Of a stretch of DNA of 14,634 nt, positions 1-7,000 are shown piece after piece. The DNA lies in NCBI GenBank assembly GCA_041745515.1, contig JBGTIU010000168.1:1-14634 (forward strand). The letters are read 5' to 3'. The stretch is from JAKFWF01 sp041745515. Lineage in GTDB: Bacteria > Pseudomonadota > Alphaproteobacteria > Rhizobiales > Hyphomicrobiaceae. The translations under genes and the position numbers were made by a program. Each line of letters starts with the position of its first letter. The first letter of the stretch is position 1. The notes under the pieces were generated by a model. It saw nothing but the letters and a program-made list of their open reading frames with translations, was not told where the DNA came from and searched no databases.

Positions 1-51
1 CGCTTCTCGGCGCGCTCCTTGCGGATCGACTCGTGCTCGTGCGATGACGAT

Positions 52-97
52 CCCCGAGCCTGTGAGAAGGGCGGGCTTGGTTTGCCCGCGACCGGGG
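52..97 (+). promoter_or_regulatory. Structured leader upstream of the TerC-family gene
   Basis: A perfect 6-bp stem (GCGGGC at 71-76 with GCCCGC at 84-89, 7-nt loop) is enclosed by CCCCG (52-56) pairing with CGGGG (93-97). It lies about 45 bases before the TerC gene. YjbE-type TerC genes are often preceded by the manganese-sensing yybP-ykoY riboswitch. I cannot find that motif's conserved GGGGAGUAG-like core, so I do not call it. The structure could equally be a terminator of a gene outside the window, although no T-run follows. Confidence 0.3.
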
Positions 98-143
98 CGT
101 TCCAAAGGTGTGCGCTCGACCATGATCAGACGTGAGGGACATG

Positions 144-959
144 ATGTTGATTGCTGAAGCGGCGAGCTGGAGCGACCAGTTCCTGGGCTGGGTGTTTACG
201 ATGTTCGGCAGCCAAGGCACGACCGCCGTTGCCATCCTGAAAATCATCGGCATCAATATCATCCTGTCCGGCGACAACGCGGTGGTCATCGCCCTGGCGT
301 GCCGCGGGCTGCCGCCCAGGCAACGTAGAATCGGCATTATGCTCGGCGCCGGCGCCGCCGTGGTGCTGCGTGTCATCTTCACTCTCATCGTGGGGTTCCT
401 GCTTGGAGTGCCCTGGCTGCAATTGATTGGCGCTGTTTTGCTGTTCTGGATTGCCGTCAAGCTGCTCACCGCCCAAGAAGTGAGCGAGGACAGCGTCGCC
501 GCAGGTGCCTCTCTCTACGAAGCCGTGAAGATCGTCGCCATTGCCGACATCGTCATGAGCCTTGACAACGTGCTGGCTATCGCCGCGGCAGCCAAGAGTG
601 CGCCGGCGGGTCAGCAGTACTGGCTCATCATCATGGGGCTCCTGATCAGCATTCCGCTGGTGGTGGCGGGAGCCGCGCTGATCTCATCGCTGTTGCACCG
701 CTTCCCGATTCTCGTGTGGGCCGGCGCCGCCCTGCTCGGGTTCGTGGCCGGTGAGCTCATGGTCAGCGACAAGGTCGCGCTGCTACAGATGCAGGCCTGG
801 AATCCGGCCTTCGTCGTGCCCGACCCCGACGCGCCGATCGGGCTCAGATCCGCAACGATCGTCAATTACACCGCTGGCGTACTAGGGGCGGTGATCGTCG
901 TGCTGCTCGGCCATCTGCTGACACGCGGCCAATCAAAGCGGGAACCGGCCACCGATTGA
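144..959 (+). CDS. TerC family integral membrane protein, YjbE type
   Basis: Encodes a hydrophobic protein of about 271 residues with roughly seven predicted membrane segments. The two internally related TerC halves each carry an acidic signature inside a membrane helix: LSGDNAVVIALA (Asp near residue 44) and ADIVMSLDNVLAIA (Asp near 135 and 141). TerC/YjbE proteins of the inner membrane are linked to metal-ion (manganese) export and tellurite resistance; the ion here is inferred from the family. Three starts are possible: GTG at 132, ATG at 141 and ATG at 144. The purine-rich GAGGG at 134-138 is best spaced for ATG 144. The gene is convergent with the GntR regulator, with only about 15 bases between the stop codons. 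Family assignment is firm, the substrate is not. Confidence 0.88.
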   Translation: MLIAEAASWSDQFLGWVFTMFGSQGTTAVAILKIIGINIILSGDNAVVIALACRGLPPRQRRIGIMLGAGAAVVLRVIFTLIVGFLLGVPWLQLIGAVLLFWIAVKLLTAQEVSEDSVAAGASLYEAVKIVAIADIVMSLDNVLAIAAAAKSAPAGQQYWLIIMGLLISIPLVVAGAALISSLLHRFPILVWAGAALLGFVAGELMVSDKVALLQMQAWNPAFVVPDPDAPIGLRSATIVNYTAGVLGAVIVVLLGHLLTRGQSKREPATD

Positions 960-974
960 GGAGCCTGCAGCCCG

Positions 975-1763
975 TCAGGCCGGCGGCAACGCGCCGGTGC
1001 CAACCTCAAGTCGGCGGTAGCGTTCGCAACTGTTCAACAGATGCCGCCGCATTGCCTCGCGAGCCTTCTCCGGCGCGCGCGCTTCGATCGCCTCCAGTAT
1101 CGCCTCGTGTTCTCGGGCGATTCGCAGCAGGTATGATTTTTGGGTTTCTCTGCCGTTGTCCAACGTATGAATGCTCTGTCGCGGAATGATAATGCGGCCG
1201 AGGAAACTCAAGAACTCCATGAACTGACGGTTTCCGGTCGCTGCCGCGATTGCGCAATGGAATGCGTAGTCTTCCTTGACCCCGCGCTGCCCGTCGACGA
1301 TTGTCTTTCTGAAAACGCTTTGAGCGGATCGCACGGCTGTGCGCTGCGCGGGCGTGGCGCGAACGCTCGCCAGCGCAACGCCCTCGACCTCGACCGCCAG
1401 TCGCAACTCCAGCACCTCGATCACCTGACCGAGCGAGCCGAGCCCCTCGTCACTTATATTGTAGGGCTTCTTGTCGGCGTCCGAACTGACGAACGCACCG
1501 GCGCCTTGACGGGTGATGACAAGGCCGCGCGCCCTCAATCCAGCCACTGCCTCGCGCACGACGGTGCGGCTGACGTGCATCGCAACCATCATCTCCTGCT
1601 CGGTCGGCAACTTGCTTCCCGGCATCATCCGGCCAGAGGAGATTTCATTCGTGATCCTCTCGACGACTTCCTCCGTGAGATTGCGCGCCGGCGCCACACG
1701 TCGAAGCAGTGCCTTGGACCTGTCGGTGGTGTATTTAAGTCTTGACGCAATTTGTCTGGTCAT
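975..1763 (-). CDS. GntR family transcription regulator, FadR/FCD subfamily
   Basis: DNA-binding repressor or activator, likely controlling the divergent TRAP operon. From the ATG at 1763 it has 262 residues. The N-terminal winged helix-turn-helix (about residues 25-95) shows the GntR pattern LPTEQEMMVAMHVSRTVVREA followed by GLVITRQGAGAFV. The C-terminal all-helical FCD domain (about 110-240) keeps the Asp-x3-His pair in DYAFHCAI and later histidines in EHEAIL and RRHLL, which bind a metal next to the ligand pocket in this family. A GTG at 1790 would add nine residues. Neither start has a good ribosome binding site, so the start is uncertain. FCD regulators commonly sense carboxylates such as hexuronates, lactate or fatty-acyl compounds. 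Divergence from the transporter (about 175 bases) supports local control; the effector is unknown. Confidence 0.88.
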   Translation of the reverse strand: MTRQIASRLKYTTDRSKALLRRVAPARNLTEEVVERITNEISSGRMMPGSKLPTEQEMMVAMHVSRTVVREAVAGLRARGLVITRQGAGAFVSSDADKKPYNISDEGLGSLGQVIEVLELRLAVEVEGVALASVRATPAQRTAVRSAQSVFRKTIVDGQRGVKEDYAFHCAIAAATGNRQFMEFLSFLGRIIIPRQSIHTLDNGRETQKSYLLRIAREHEAILEAIEARAPEKAREAMRRHLLNSCERYRRLEVGTGALPPA

Positions 1764-1939
1764 CGTACGAATATAGCTAGCATGCGCCACATGAGGTGAT
1801 CAACGATTTTCCGAACTTGCGCGCGGTGTGGATCGGCTGATGAAAGCTGGCCCGCCGGCATCAACACCGAGCAGGCCCCAGGAGCTGGCTCGTGCATGAA
1901 GCCTGACCCGGACAACGAAACGTCTATGGAGGAACAACA

Positions 1940-2944
1940 ATGAAAAGGCGCGAAATTCTGAAGCTCGGCGCAGGGGCTGTCGCGACCGCTGCAGCCGCCG
2001 CGTTCATGGCGGGTGCGGTTTTCGCCCAGGCCAAGATGGTGCTCAAGGCAACCGACGTCCATCCGACCGGTTATCCGACTGTTGCCGCCGTCGAAGCCAT
2101 GGGCAAGAAGCTCGAAGCCGCGACAAGCGGCCGGTTGTCGATCCAGATGTTCCCGTCTATGCAACTCGGCGGTGAGAAGGAAATGATCGAGCAGGCGCAG
2201 GTCGGTGCTCTGCAGATCGCCCGCATTTCGGTTGGGCCGATGGGGCCGCTGGTACCGGAACTCAACGTTTTCAATTTGCCCTTTATGTTCCGCGACGGCG
2301 CGCACATGGAAAAAGTGATCGACGGGCCGATCGGCGACGAAATGCTGAAGAAACTGACCGATCATCCGACCGCAAATCTTATTGGCCTGTGCTGGATGAA
2401 TGCCGGTACGCGGAATGTCTACAACAGCAAAAAACCGATCAAGGATGTGGCCGACCTCAAGGGCCTCAAGATCAGGATGATGGGCAATCCGGTTTTTGTC
2501 GAGACCATGAATGCGCTCGGCGGGAACGGCGTGGCGATGGGTTTTGATCAGCTTGTCAATGCAATGCAGACGGGCGTTGTCGATGGCGCCGAGAACAATG
2601 AGCCGAGCTACGAAAGCGGCCAGCACTTCCGCTACGCCAAGTTCTACTCGAAGACGGGGCACCTGATCATTCCGGAGATCTTGGTGTTCTCGAAGAAAAG
2701 CTGGGAAGCGTTGTCGAAGGATGACCAAGCGCTCATCTTGAAGGTGGCGAAGGAAGCACAACAGGAGCAGCGCAAACTGTGGTACGCGCGAGAAACTGAG
2801 TCACTTGCGAAGCTCAAAGCGGGCGGTGCCGAGATCAACGACGTCGGCGACAAGAAGGCGTTCCAGGCGGCGGTAAAACCTGTTTGGGACAAGTTCGGCG
2901 CTCAGCACACAGCACTAATCCAGCGCATCCAGGATGTGAAGTAA
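1940..2944 (+). CDS. dctP: TRAP transporter substrate-binding protein (DctP family)
   Basis: Periplasmic receptor that captures an organic acid and delivers it to the DctQM membrane complex. The 334-residue product starts with a signal peptide (about residues 1-30). KRREILK followed by an alanine-rich hydrophobic stretch resembles a twin-arginine (Tat) signal; cleavage is likely near VFA-QA-K. The mature part shows DctP hallmarks: GRLSIQMFP, GEKEMIEQAQVGALQI, LKGLKIR with the family's carboxylate-binding Arg (residue 179), and VVDGAENNEPSY. An excellent ribosome binding site GGAGGA (1928-1933) lies six bases before the ATG. It is the first gene of the operon, divergent from the GntR regulator. 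The ligand cannot be read from sequence; sugar acids and C4-dicarboxylate-like acids are plausible. Confidence 0.93.
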   Translation: MKRREILKLGAGAVATAAAAAFMAGAVFAQAKMVLKATDVHPTGYPTVAAVEAMGKKLEAATSGRLSIQMFPSMQLGGEKEMIEQAQVGALQIARISVGPMGPLVPELNVFNLPFMFRDGAHMEKVIDGPIGDEMLKKLTDHPTANLIGLCWMNAGTRNVYNSKKPIKDVADLKGLKIRMMGNPVFVETMNALGGNGVAMGFDQLVNAMQTGVVDGAENNEPSYESGQHFRYAKFYSKTGHLIIPEILVFSKKSWEALSKDDQALILKVAKEAQQEQRKLWYARETESLAKLKAGGAEINDVGDKKAFQAAVKPVWDKFGAQHTALIQRIQDVK

Positions 2945-2962
2945 GAGCTGCTTGTGTAGGAC

Positions 2963-2999
2963 GCGGCCGGTTGGTTCCATTCGTGAGCCAGCCGGCCGC
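2963..2999 (+). promoter_or_regulatory. Strong intercistronic hairpin between dctP and dctQ
   Basis: GCGGCCGGTTGG (2963-2974) pairs with CCAGCCGGCCGC (2988-2999) around a 13-base loop. This gives 12 consecutive pairs with one G-U wobble. No T-run follows, so it is unlikely to be a full terminator. It sits 18 bases after the dctP stop and 25 bases before dctQ. Such structures commonly protect the upstream message from 3' exonucleases or attenuate readthrough, giving more binding protein than permease. That role is inferred here. Confidence 0.7.
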
Positions 3000-3024
3000 C
3001 GCGATCATCCATTCGAGGGGGCAG

Positions 3025-3540
3025 ATGAAAGCGCAGTACGTACGCGCGATGGACGCCATCAATCAAGCTTGCCTGTTCGTCGCCGGTGCCTGTCTCATCG
3101 TTATTACCATCATCATTCCCTGGGGCGTATTCACGCGCTTCGTCCTCAATAGCGCATCATCCTGGCCCGAGCCGATGGCCGTTCTATTGATGGTCTGGCT
3201 CTCGCTGCTCTCAGCGGTCGTCTGCTATCGCGAGAACCTGCACATCGGCGTCGGATTGCTGCCAGCCGCGCTGTCCGGAGCGCCGAAGGTGGTTCTCGGC
3301 TGGATCATCGAGCTCGGTATGTTGGCCACTAATCTGTTCATGCTGTGGTGGGGAGTGAAGCTAGTCGCCGCGCTCTGGTATCAAAGCATAGCCGAATTTC
3401 CGCTGGTGTCGGTCGGCGTCTCCTATCTGCCGCTGCCGATCGGCGGTGCCATCATCGTGCTGTTCGTGATCGAGCGGCTGTGGACTGGAAAGCTGTTCGC
3501 GGAGCCGTCCCTCGAAGGCACCCCGATCTCGTCTGAATAG
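3025..3540 (+). CDS. dctQ: TRAP transporter small permease subunit (DctQ family)
   Basis: Small membrane subunit that partners DctM in the inner-membrane TRAP complex. From the ATG at 3025 it has 171 residues, the usual DctQ size. Four hydrophobic segments are visible (about residues 13-36, 48-66, 88-110, 127-150). The family region SWPEPMAVLLMVWLSLLSAVVCYRENLHIGV spans the second helix and the following loop. The start is chosen because GAGGGGG (3015-3021) lies just upstream. The same frame stays open back into dctP (to 2884), but that extension has no family resemblance. The gene follows dctP after an 80-base spacer containing a strong hairpin, and dctM follows after 22 bases. Confidence 0.9.
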   Translation: MKAQYVRAMDAINQACLFVAGACLIVITIIIPWGVFTRFVLNSASSWPEPMAVLLMVWLSLLSAVVCYRENLHIGVGLLPAALSGAPKVVLGWIIELGMLATNLFMLWWGVKLVAALWYQSIAEFPLVSVGVSYLPLPIGGAIIVLFVIERLWTGKLFAEPSLEGTPISSE

Positions 3541-3562
3541 GCACGCGGACAGGGCTGATACC

Positions 3563-4849
3563 ATGGACGTCTTCATTCTTATCGGCGGCTTCACCGTCCT
3601 TTGCCTTCTGGGGATGCCGGTCGCCTACGCGCTCGGCCTCGCCTCGATATTCGCCGCGCTATGGATTGGCATTCCGCTCGAGGCGGTCATGCTGAAGACC
3701 TCGGACGGCATGGACAACTTCTCGTTGCTGGCCATTCCGTTCTTTATCCTCGCAGGTGCGATCATGGCCGTTGGCGGCATGGCCGAGCGCCTCGTCAACC
3801 TCGCGAAAGTATTTGTTGGCTTCATTCGCGGCGGCATGGCAATCGTCAATATCATCGCGTCGACAATGTTCGGCTGTCTGTCAGGCTCCTCCGTCGCCGA
3901 TACTGCCGCGATCGGCTCGGTCATGATCCCCGAGATGATAAAGGCCGGTTACCCCAGGCTTTTCGCTGTCAATGTCACCATCTCCGGTTCGCTACAGCCG
4001 CTTCTTGTTCCACCCTCGCACAACATGATCATCTATTCGATCGCTGCCGGCGGGACGATCTCGATCGCCCATCTCTTCGTCGGTGGCATTATTCCAGCCC
4101 TGTTGCTGGGGCTGTCGCTTATCATCCTTGTGCTTATCATTTCGCACCGGAAGAATTATCCGAAAGGGGAAGTCATTCCGCTCGGTCAGGCCTTGAGGAT
4201 CGCAGGCGATGCAATTTGGGGTTTGGTGACGATTGCCATAATCCTTGGCGGCATTCTGTCCGGCGTGTTCACGCCGACCGAGTCCGCTGCCGTCGCGGTA
4301 GTCTACGCTTTCTTGGTCACGATGTTCGTTTATCGCGACGTCAAGTGGAACGAGTTGCCGAAGCTGGTCGCGCGCGTGGTTCGCACGGTCGGCATGGTCA
4401 TGATCATGATCGGCTTCTCCATCGCCTTCGGCTACATGATGGCAATCATGCGTATTCCCGCAATGGCCACGGACTTCTTCGTTTCCATCTCCAACGACAA
4501 ATATACCTTCCTGTTCTACGTGAACATTCTGTTGCTTCTGCTCGGCACGTTCATGGATCTGGCGCCCATGCTGCTGATCTGCACACCGATCTTCTTGCCG
4601 GTAATCGCGCAGTTCGGCATCGACCCCGTGCATTTCGGCATCATCATGATTCTCAATCTGGGGATTGGCCTTCTCACTCCGCCCGTCGGCCCGACGATGG
4701 TGGTCGGCTGCGCCATCGGCAAGGTGACGATGGAGGCGGTATCGAGGAGCATCCTGGTTTTTTACATTCCTATGTTGATCGTGCTGGCGCTCGTGACTTA
4801 CGTGCCGGCGCTGACACTTTGGCTACCAGCGCAGCTTTTGAAGCCCTGA
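3563..4849 (+). CDS. dctM: TRAP transporter large permease subunit (DctM family)
   Basis: Ion-coupled transport channel subunit of the TRAP system, an inner-membrane secondary transporter driven by the sodium or proton gradient. The 428-residue protein has the expected length and about a dozen hydrophobic segments. Family signatures are clear: FFILAGAIMAVGGMAERLVN near residue 55, CLSGSSVADTAAIGSVMIPEM near 107, LLVPPSHNMIIYS near 145, and LLTPPVGPTMVV near 370. It is the last gene of the dctPQM operon. Only a weak AGGG precedes the ATG, so translation may be partly coupled to dctQ. No catabolic gene follows; a tRNA on the other strand is next. Confidence 0.94.
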   Translation: MDVFILIGGFTVLCLLGMPVAYALGLASIFAALWIGIPLEAVMLKTSDGMDNFSLLAIPFFILAGAIMAVGGMAERLVNLAKVFVGFIRGGMAIVNIIASTMFGCLSGSSVADTAAIGSVMIPEMIKAGYPRLFAVNVTISGSLQPLLVPPSHNMIIYSIAAGGTISIAHLFVGGIIPALLLGLSLIILVLIISHRKNYPKGEVIPLGQALRIAGDAIWGLVTIAIILGGILSGVFTPTESAAVAVVYAFLVTMFVYRDVKWNELPKLVARVVRTVGMVMIMIGFSIAFGYMMAIMRIPAMATDFFVSISNDKYTFLFYVNILLLLLGTFMDLAPMLLICTPIFLPVIAQFGIDPVHFGIIMILNLGIGLLTPPVGPTMVVGCAIGKVTMEAVSRSILVFYIPMLIVLALVTYVPALTLWLPAQLLKP

Positions 4850-4859
4850 TCCCCTTCAC

Positions 4860-4964
4860 GCCTGCCCTGACCGTTGCAAGGCGGGCCGAGACATATTGGT
4901 CCGACGTGCCTTCGTGGACAGGTAATCGGATATGCGGATTCGGACCTCGCAAGTAGTAGGTCCG
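4860..4964. other. Non-coding spacer after dctM with two stem-loops
   Basis: Between the dctM stop and the tRNA I see no gene. It holds GCCTGCC (4860-4866) pairing with GGCGGGC (4880-4886) with one G-U pair, and a perfect 7-bp stem CGGACCT (4941-4947) with AGGTCCG (4958-4964). Either could end the TRAP transcript, but neither is followed by a T-run, so they are only candidate transcript-end structures. Confidence 0.35.
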
Positions 4965-5075
4965 CACGACTTCGCTGCAATCGACGACGCGTTTATGTGG
5001 CCGGAAAGATGTTCTTGAACAGTGCGTTATCGCTGGAGCGCTGGGCCACAAGTGTTCGCACTTCCGTTCCGAAGT

Positions 5076-5152
<77 letters not shown>

Positions 5153-5228
5153 AACCCCATCGGCACCTGTATCGAATTCCGTGGCGCAGGGCAATCCACA
5201 GACACGGTGGTGTCGCCGGGCCGAATTT

Positions 5229-6188
5229 CTAGCCGGCTTCATAAACCGCGATTGCCGCAGTCAAGTCTTCGATCGATGCGCCGACGGACTTGAACATGGT
5301 GATTTCGTCGGCTGACGATCGAACCGGTGACGTACCACGGCTCAATTCATAAAGGTCGCCAAGCACGTGGCCCTCGGTGATAACGCCGGTCATCAGCGGC
5401 ATTACGACGTCCCCCGCCTCATGCAGACCGCCCTCTCGCGTATCGACCCAGAGCCGAGCCCGGCGGACACAGTCGTCATCGCTCTCGCGCATGTCCGGGC
5501 TATAGGCGCCGACGCAATCGAGATGGCATCCTTGCTTGAGCCAGGCGCCCTTGATGATTGGGGTCGACGAAATGGTGGCGGTGGAGATCAGATCTGCACG
5601 GCGAGCCGCCGCCTCCAGATCATCCGTCACAGAAACTGTGAACCCGGCTCCGGCGAGCTTGGCCGCAAGCGCTTCGGCATTGCGAACCGTGCGATTCCAG
5701 ATCACGACATCGCGGATCGGCCGCACGGAGGCATGTGCACGAATCAGATACTCGGCGAGTGCACCTGCCCCGGCCATCAACATGTGCGCGGCATCGGGGC
5801 GGCTCAGATACCGACTGGCGAGTGCCGACGCGGCACCAGTGCGCCACACTGTCAGCATCGGCGCATCGATTACCGCCAATGGTTCACCGGTCTCTGAAGA
5901 TAATAACAGGTAGGCGCCATAGATCGCCGGCTTGGACAGACGCGCGTTATCGGGGAAAACGGTGACGAGCTTGATGCCGATGTAGGGGCCAGCCGTGGCA
6001 GCTCCGGGTGCCGACGCGCTCCATGCCGGCATCAACAACAACATTGCCTCGGGCCGGTTTTCCAGCGCGATCCGGTGATGGTGGCGCAGCGGCGAGATTG
6101 CGCCTGCGCGAAAGCCAGCGTCGAGAATATCGACCAGCTTAGGATAGGACAGCACGTGTGATACCGTGGCCGCGTCCACGAACCTCAT
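5229..6188 (-). CDS. Ornithine cyclodeaminase / mu-crystallin family protein
   Basis: NAD(P)-dependent enzyme of a family that includes ornithine cyclodeaminase, alanine dehydrogenases and ketimine reductases. From the ATG at 6188 it has 319 residues, the usual length, beginning MRFVDAATVSHVL as relatives do, with AGGCGG just upstream. Visible features are Lys73 in GIKLVTVFPDN, Arg116 in LTVWRTGAASALASRYL, and a Rossmann dinucleotide site MAGAGALAEYLIRAH near residue 140. There the common GxGxQA glutamine is replaced by Leu-Ala. The expected Asp232 in VGAYSPDMRE and FKSVG near 300 are also present. Starts at 6248 (ATG) or 6260 (TTG) would add 20-24 unconserved residues. The reaction cannot be fixed; many relatives are not true ornithine cyclodeaminases. 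It lies just after lapA, possibly in its transcript. Confidence 0.87.
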   Translation of the reverse strand: MRFVDAATVSHVLSYPKLVDILDAGFRAGAISPLRHHHRIALENRPEAMLLLMPAWSASAPGAATAGPYIGIKLVTVFPDNARLSKPAIYGAYLLLSSETGEPLAVIDAPMLTVWRTGAASALASRYLSRPDAAHMLMAGAGALAEYLIRAHASVRPIRDVVIWNRTVRNAEALAAKLAGAGFTVSVTDDLEAAARRADLISTATISSTPIIKGAWLKQGCHLDCVGAYSPDMRESDDDCVRRARLWVDTREGGLHEAGDVVMPLMTGVITEGHVLGDLYELSRGTSPVRSSADEITMFKSVGASIEDLTAAIAVYEAG

Positions 6189-6269
6189 GACGACCGCCTG
6201 TTGTTGTTCTGGAGTGCTTCCGGATAAGTGGGAAGCAGTTTCCGACATGAAGTACGACAACCAAAGAGG

Positions 6270-6644
6270 CTAGTGCAGCCGTGCCGGCGAGCCACCGCCC
6301 ACCATCAGTTGTTTGCGCGGCATCGCAGCCGTAGCAGTTGCTTCGCGCTCGCGGGCTAGGCGCTCGGCTTCCGCCTTCCAGCGGATCGCTTCCTGCGTGC
6401 TGCCGCGTGCCGTGCGCCGCCATCTGCTCTGTCCGATCCAGGTCGCAAAGCCGCCAAGTGCCACGCCGACGATCAGCATGGCGAACAGATATGCGTAGAA
6501 CGGCAGCTCCGTCGATATCACCGGATTATCCGGATTGAACGGATCGAGCGCGAGGCGGACCGTGTGGCGATTGGCAACCGCGAGAGAGACCAGGAATACG
6601 GCGGCAACGAATCCGGCGACGAGACTGAGAATACGCGTAATCAC
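6270..6644 (-). CDS. lapA: LapA-domain (DUF1049) inner-membrane protein
   Basis: Small protein of 124 residues with two membrane helices (about 5-24 and 49-70) separated by a short segment containing NRHTVRLALDPFNP. This is the LapA/DUF1049 pattern. A basic, helical cytoplasmic tail (about 75-110) may form a coiled coil. In E. coli, LapA works with LapB in controlling lipopolysaccharide synthesis through LpxC turnover; whether the alphaproteobacterial protein does so is inference. It starts with GTG, preceded by AGGAG at good distance. It follows ihfB by 26 bases on the same strand, a pairing common in Alphaproteobacteria, so co-transcription is likely. Confidence 0.85.
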   Translation of the reverse strand: MITRILSLVAGFVAAVFLVSLAVANRHTVRLALDPFNPDNPVISTELPFYAYLFAMLIVGVALGGFATWIGQSRWRRTARGSTQEAIRWKAEAERLAREREATATAAMPRKQLMVGGGSPARLH

Positions 6645-6670
6645 GGTTCGCTCCTGAATTCGTACCTCAC

Positions 6671-6955
6671 TCAGCTTGGCGCGTTGAGCCGTTCGCGCAA
6701 TTCCTTGCCGGTCTTAAAAAATGGCACAAACTTCTCGTCGACGGGAACCGCCGCGCCGGTGCGAGGGTTGCGGCCCTGGCGCGGCGCACGGTGCTTCACC
6801 GTGAAGGCACCAAAGCCGCGCAGCTCAACTCGGTCACCTCGCGCCAAGGCCTCGATGATCTCGTCGAAGATCACGTTGACGATGCGCTCGACGTCGCGGT
6901 GGAATAGATGCGGGTTCGTATTGGCAATCTTCTGAATCAGTTCGGATTTGATCAC
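6671..6955 (-). CDS. ihfB: Integration host factor subunit beta
   Basis: Beta chain of the IHF heterodimer, a nucleoid protein that bends DNA sharply at specific sites. The 94-residue length is normal. The sequence covers the HU/IHF fold, with ELIQKIANTNPHLFHRDVERIVNVIFDEII helices and the beta-arm segment GAFTVKHRAPRQGRNPRTG. Pro64 there is the residue that intercalates into DNA. It starts with GTG, preceded by GGGAG about eight bases upstream; the nearby ATG at 6957 is out of frame and runs straight into a stop. The order cmk-rpsA-ihfB is conserved across Proteobacteria, here with sppA inserted. A 45-base AT-rich spacer separates it from sppA. Confidence 0.96.
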   Translation of the reverse strand: MIKSELIQKIANTNPHLFHRDVERIVNVIFDEIIEALARGDRVELRGFGAFTVKHRAPRQGRNPRTGAAVPVDEKFVPFFKTGKELRERLNAPS

Positions 6956-7000
6956 ATCGGATCTCCCACCCGCAGTTCTTCACAAACATATTGTAAACAC

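Noticed and set aside
1..59. Possible end of another gene at the left edge (minus-strand reading SSSHEHESIRKERAEK)
   Set aside because: Too short, no start codon identified and cut by the window edge, so it cannot be supported.
1..131. Canonical yybP-ykoY manganese riboswitch before the TerC gene
   Set aside because: Expected from the family, but the conserved core is not recognisable; only a simple hairpin is seen.
980..997. CCGGCG/CGCCGG stem as a bidirectional terminator between the TerC gene and the GntR gene
   Set aside because: It lies inside the 3' coding end of the regulator and has no T-run on either strand.
3992..4633. Long minus-strand open frame (213 codons) opposite dctM
   Set aside because: Shadow of dctM: His/Asp/Arg-rich composition, no domain, and the plus-strand gene is unmistakable.
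5050..5063. AAGTG-TTCG-CACTT hairpin as tRNA terminator
   Set aside because: Only five pairs and no T-run; likely chance.
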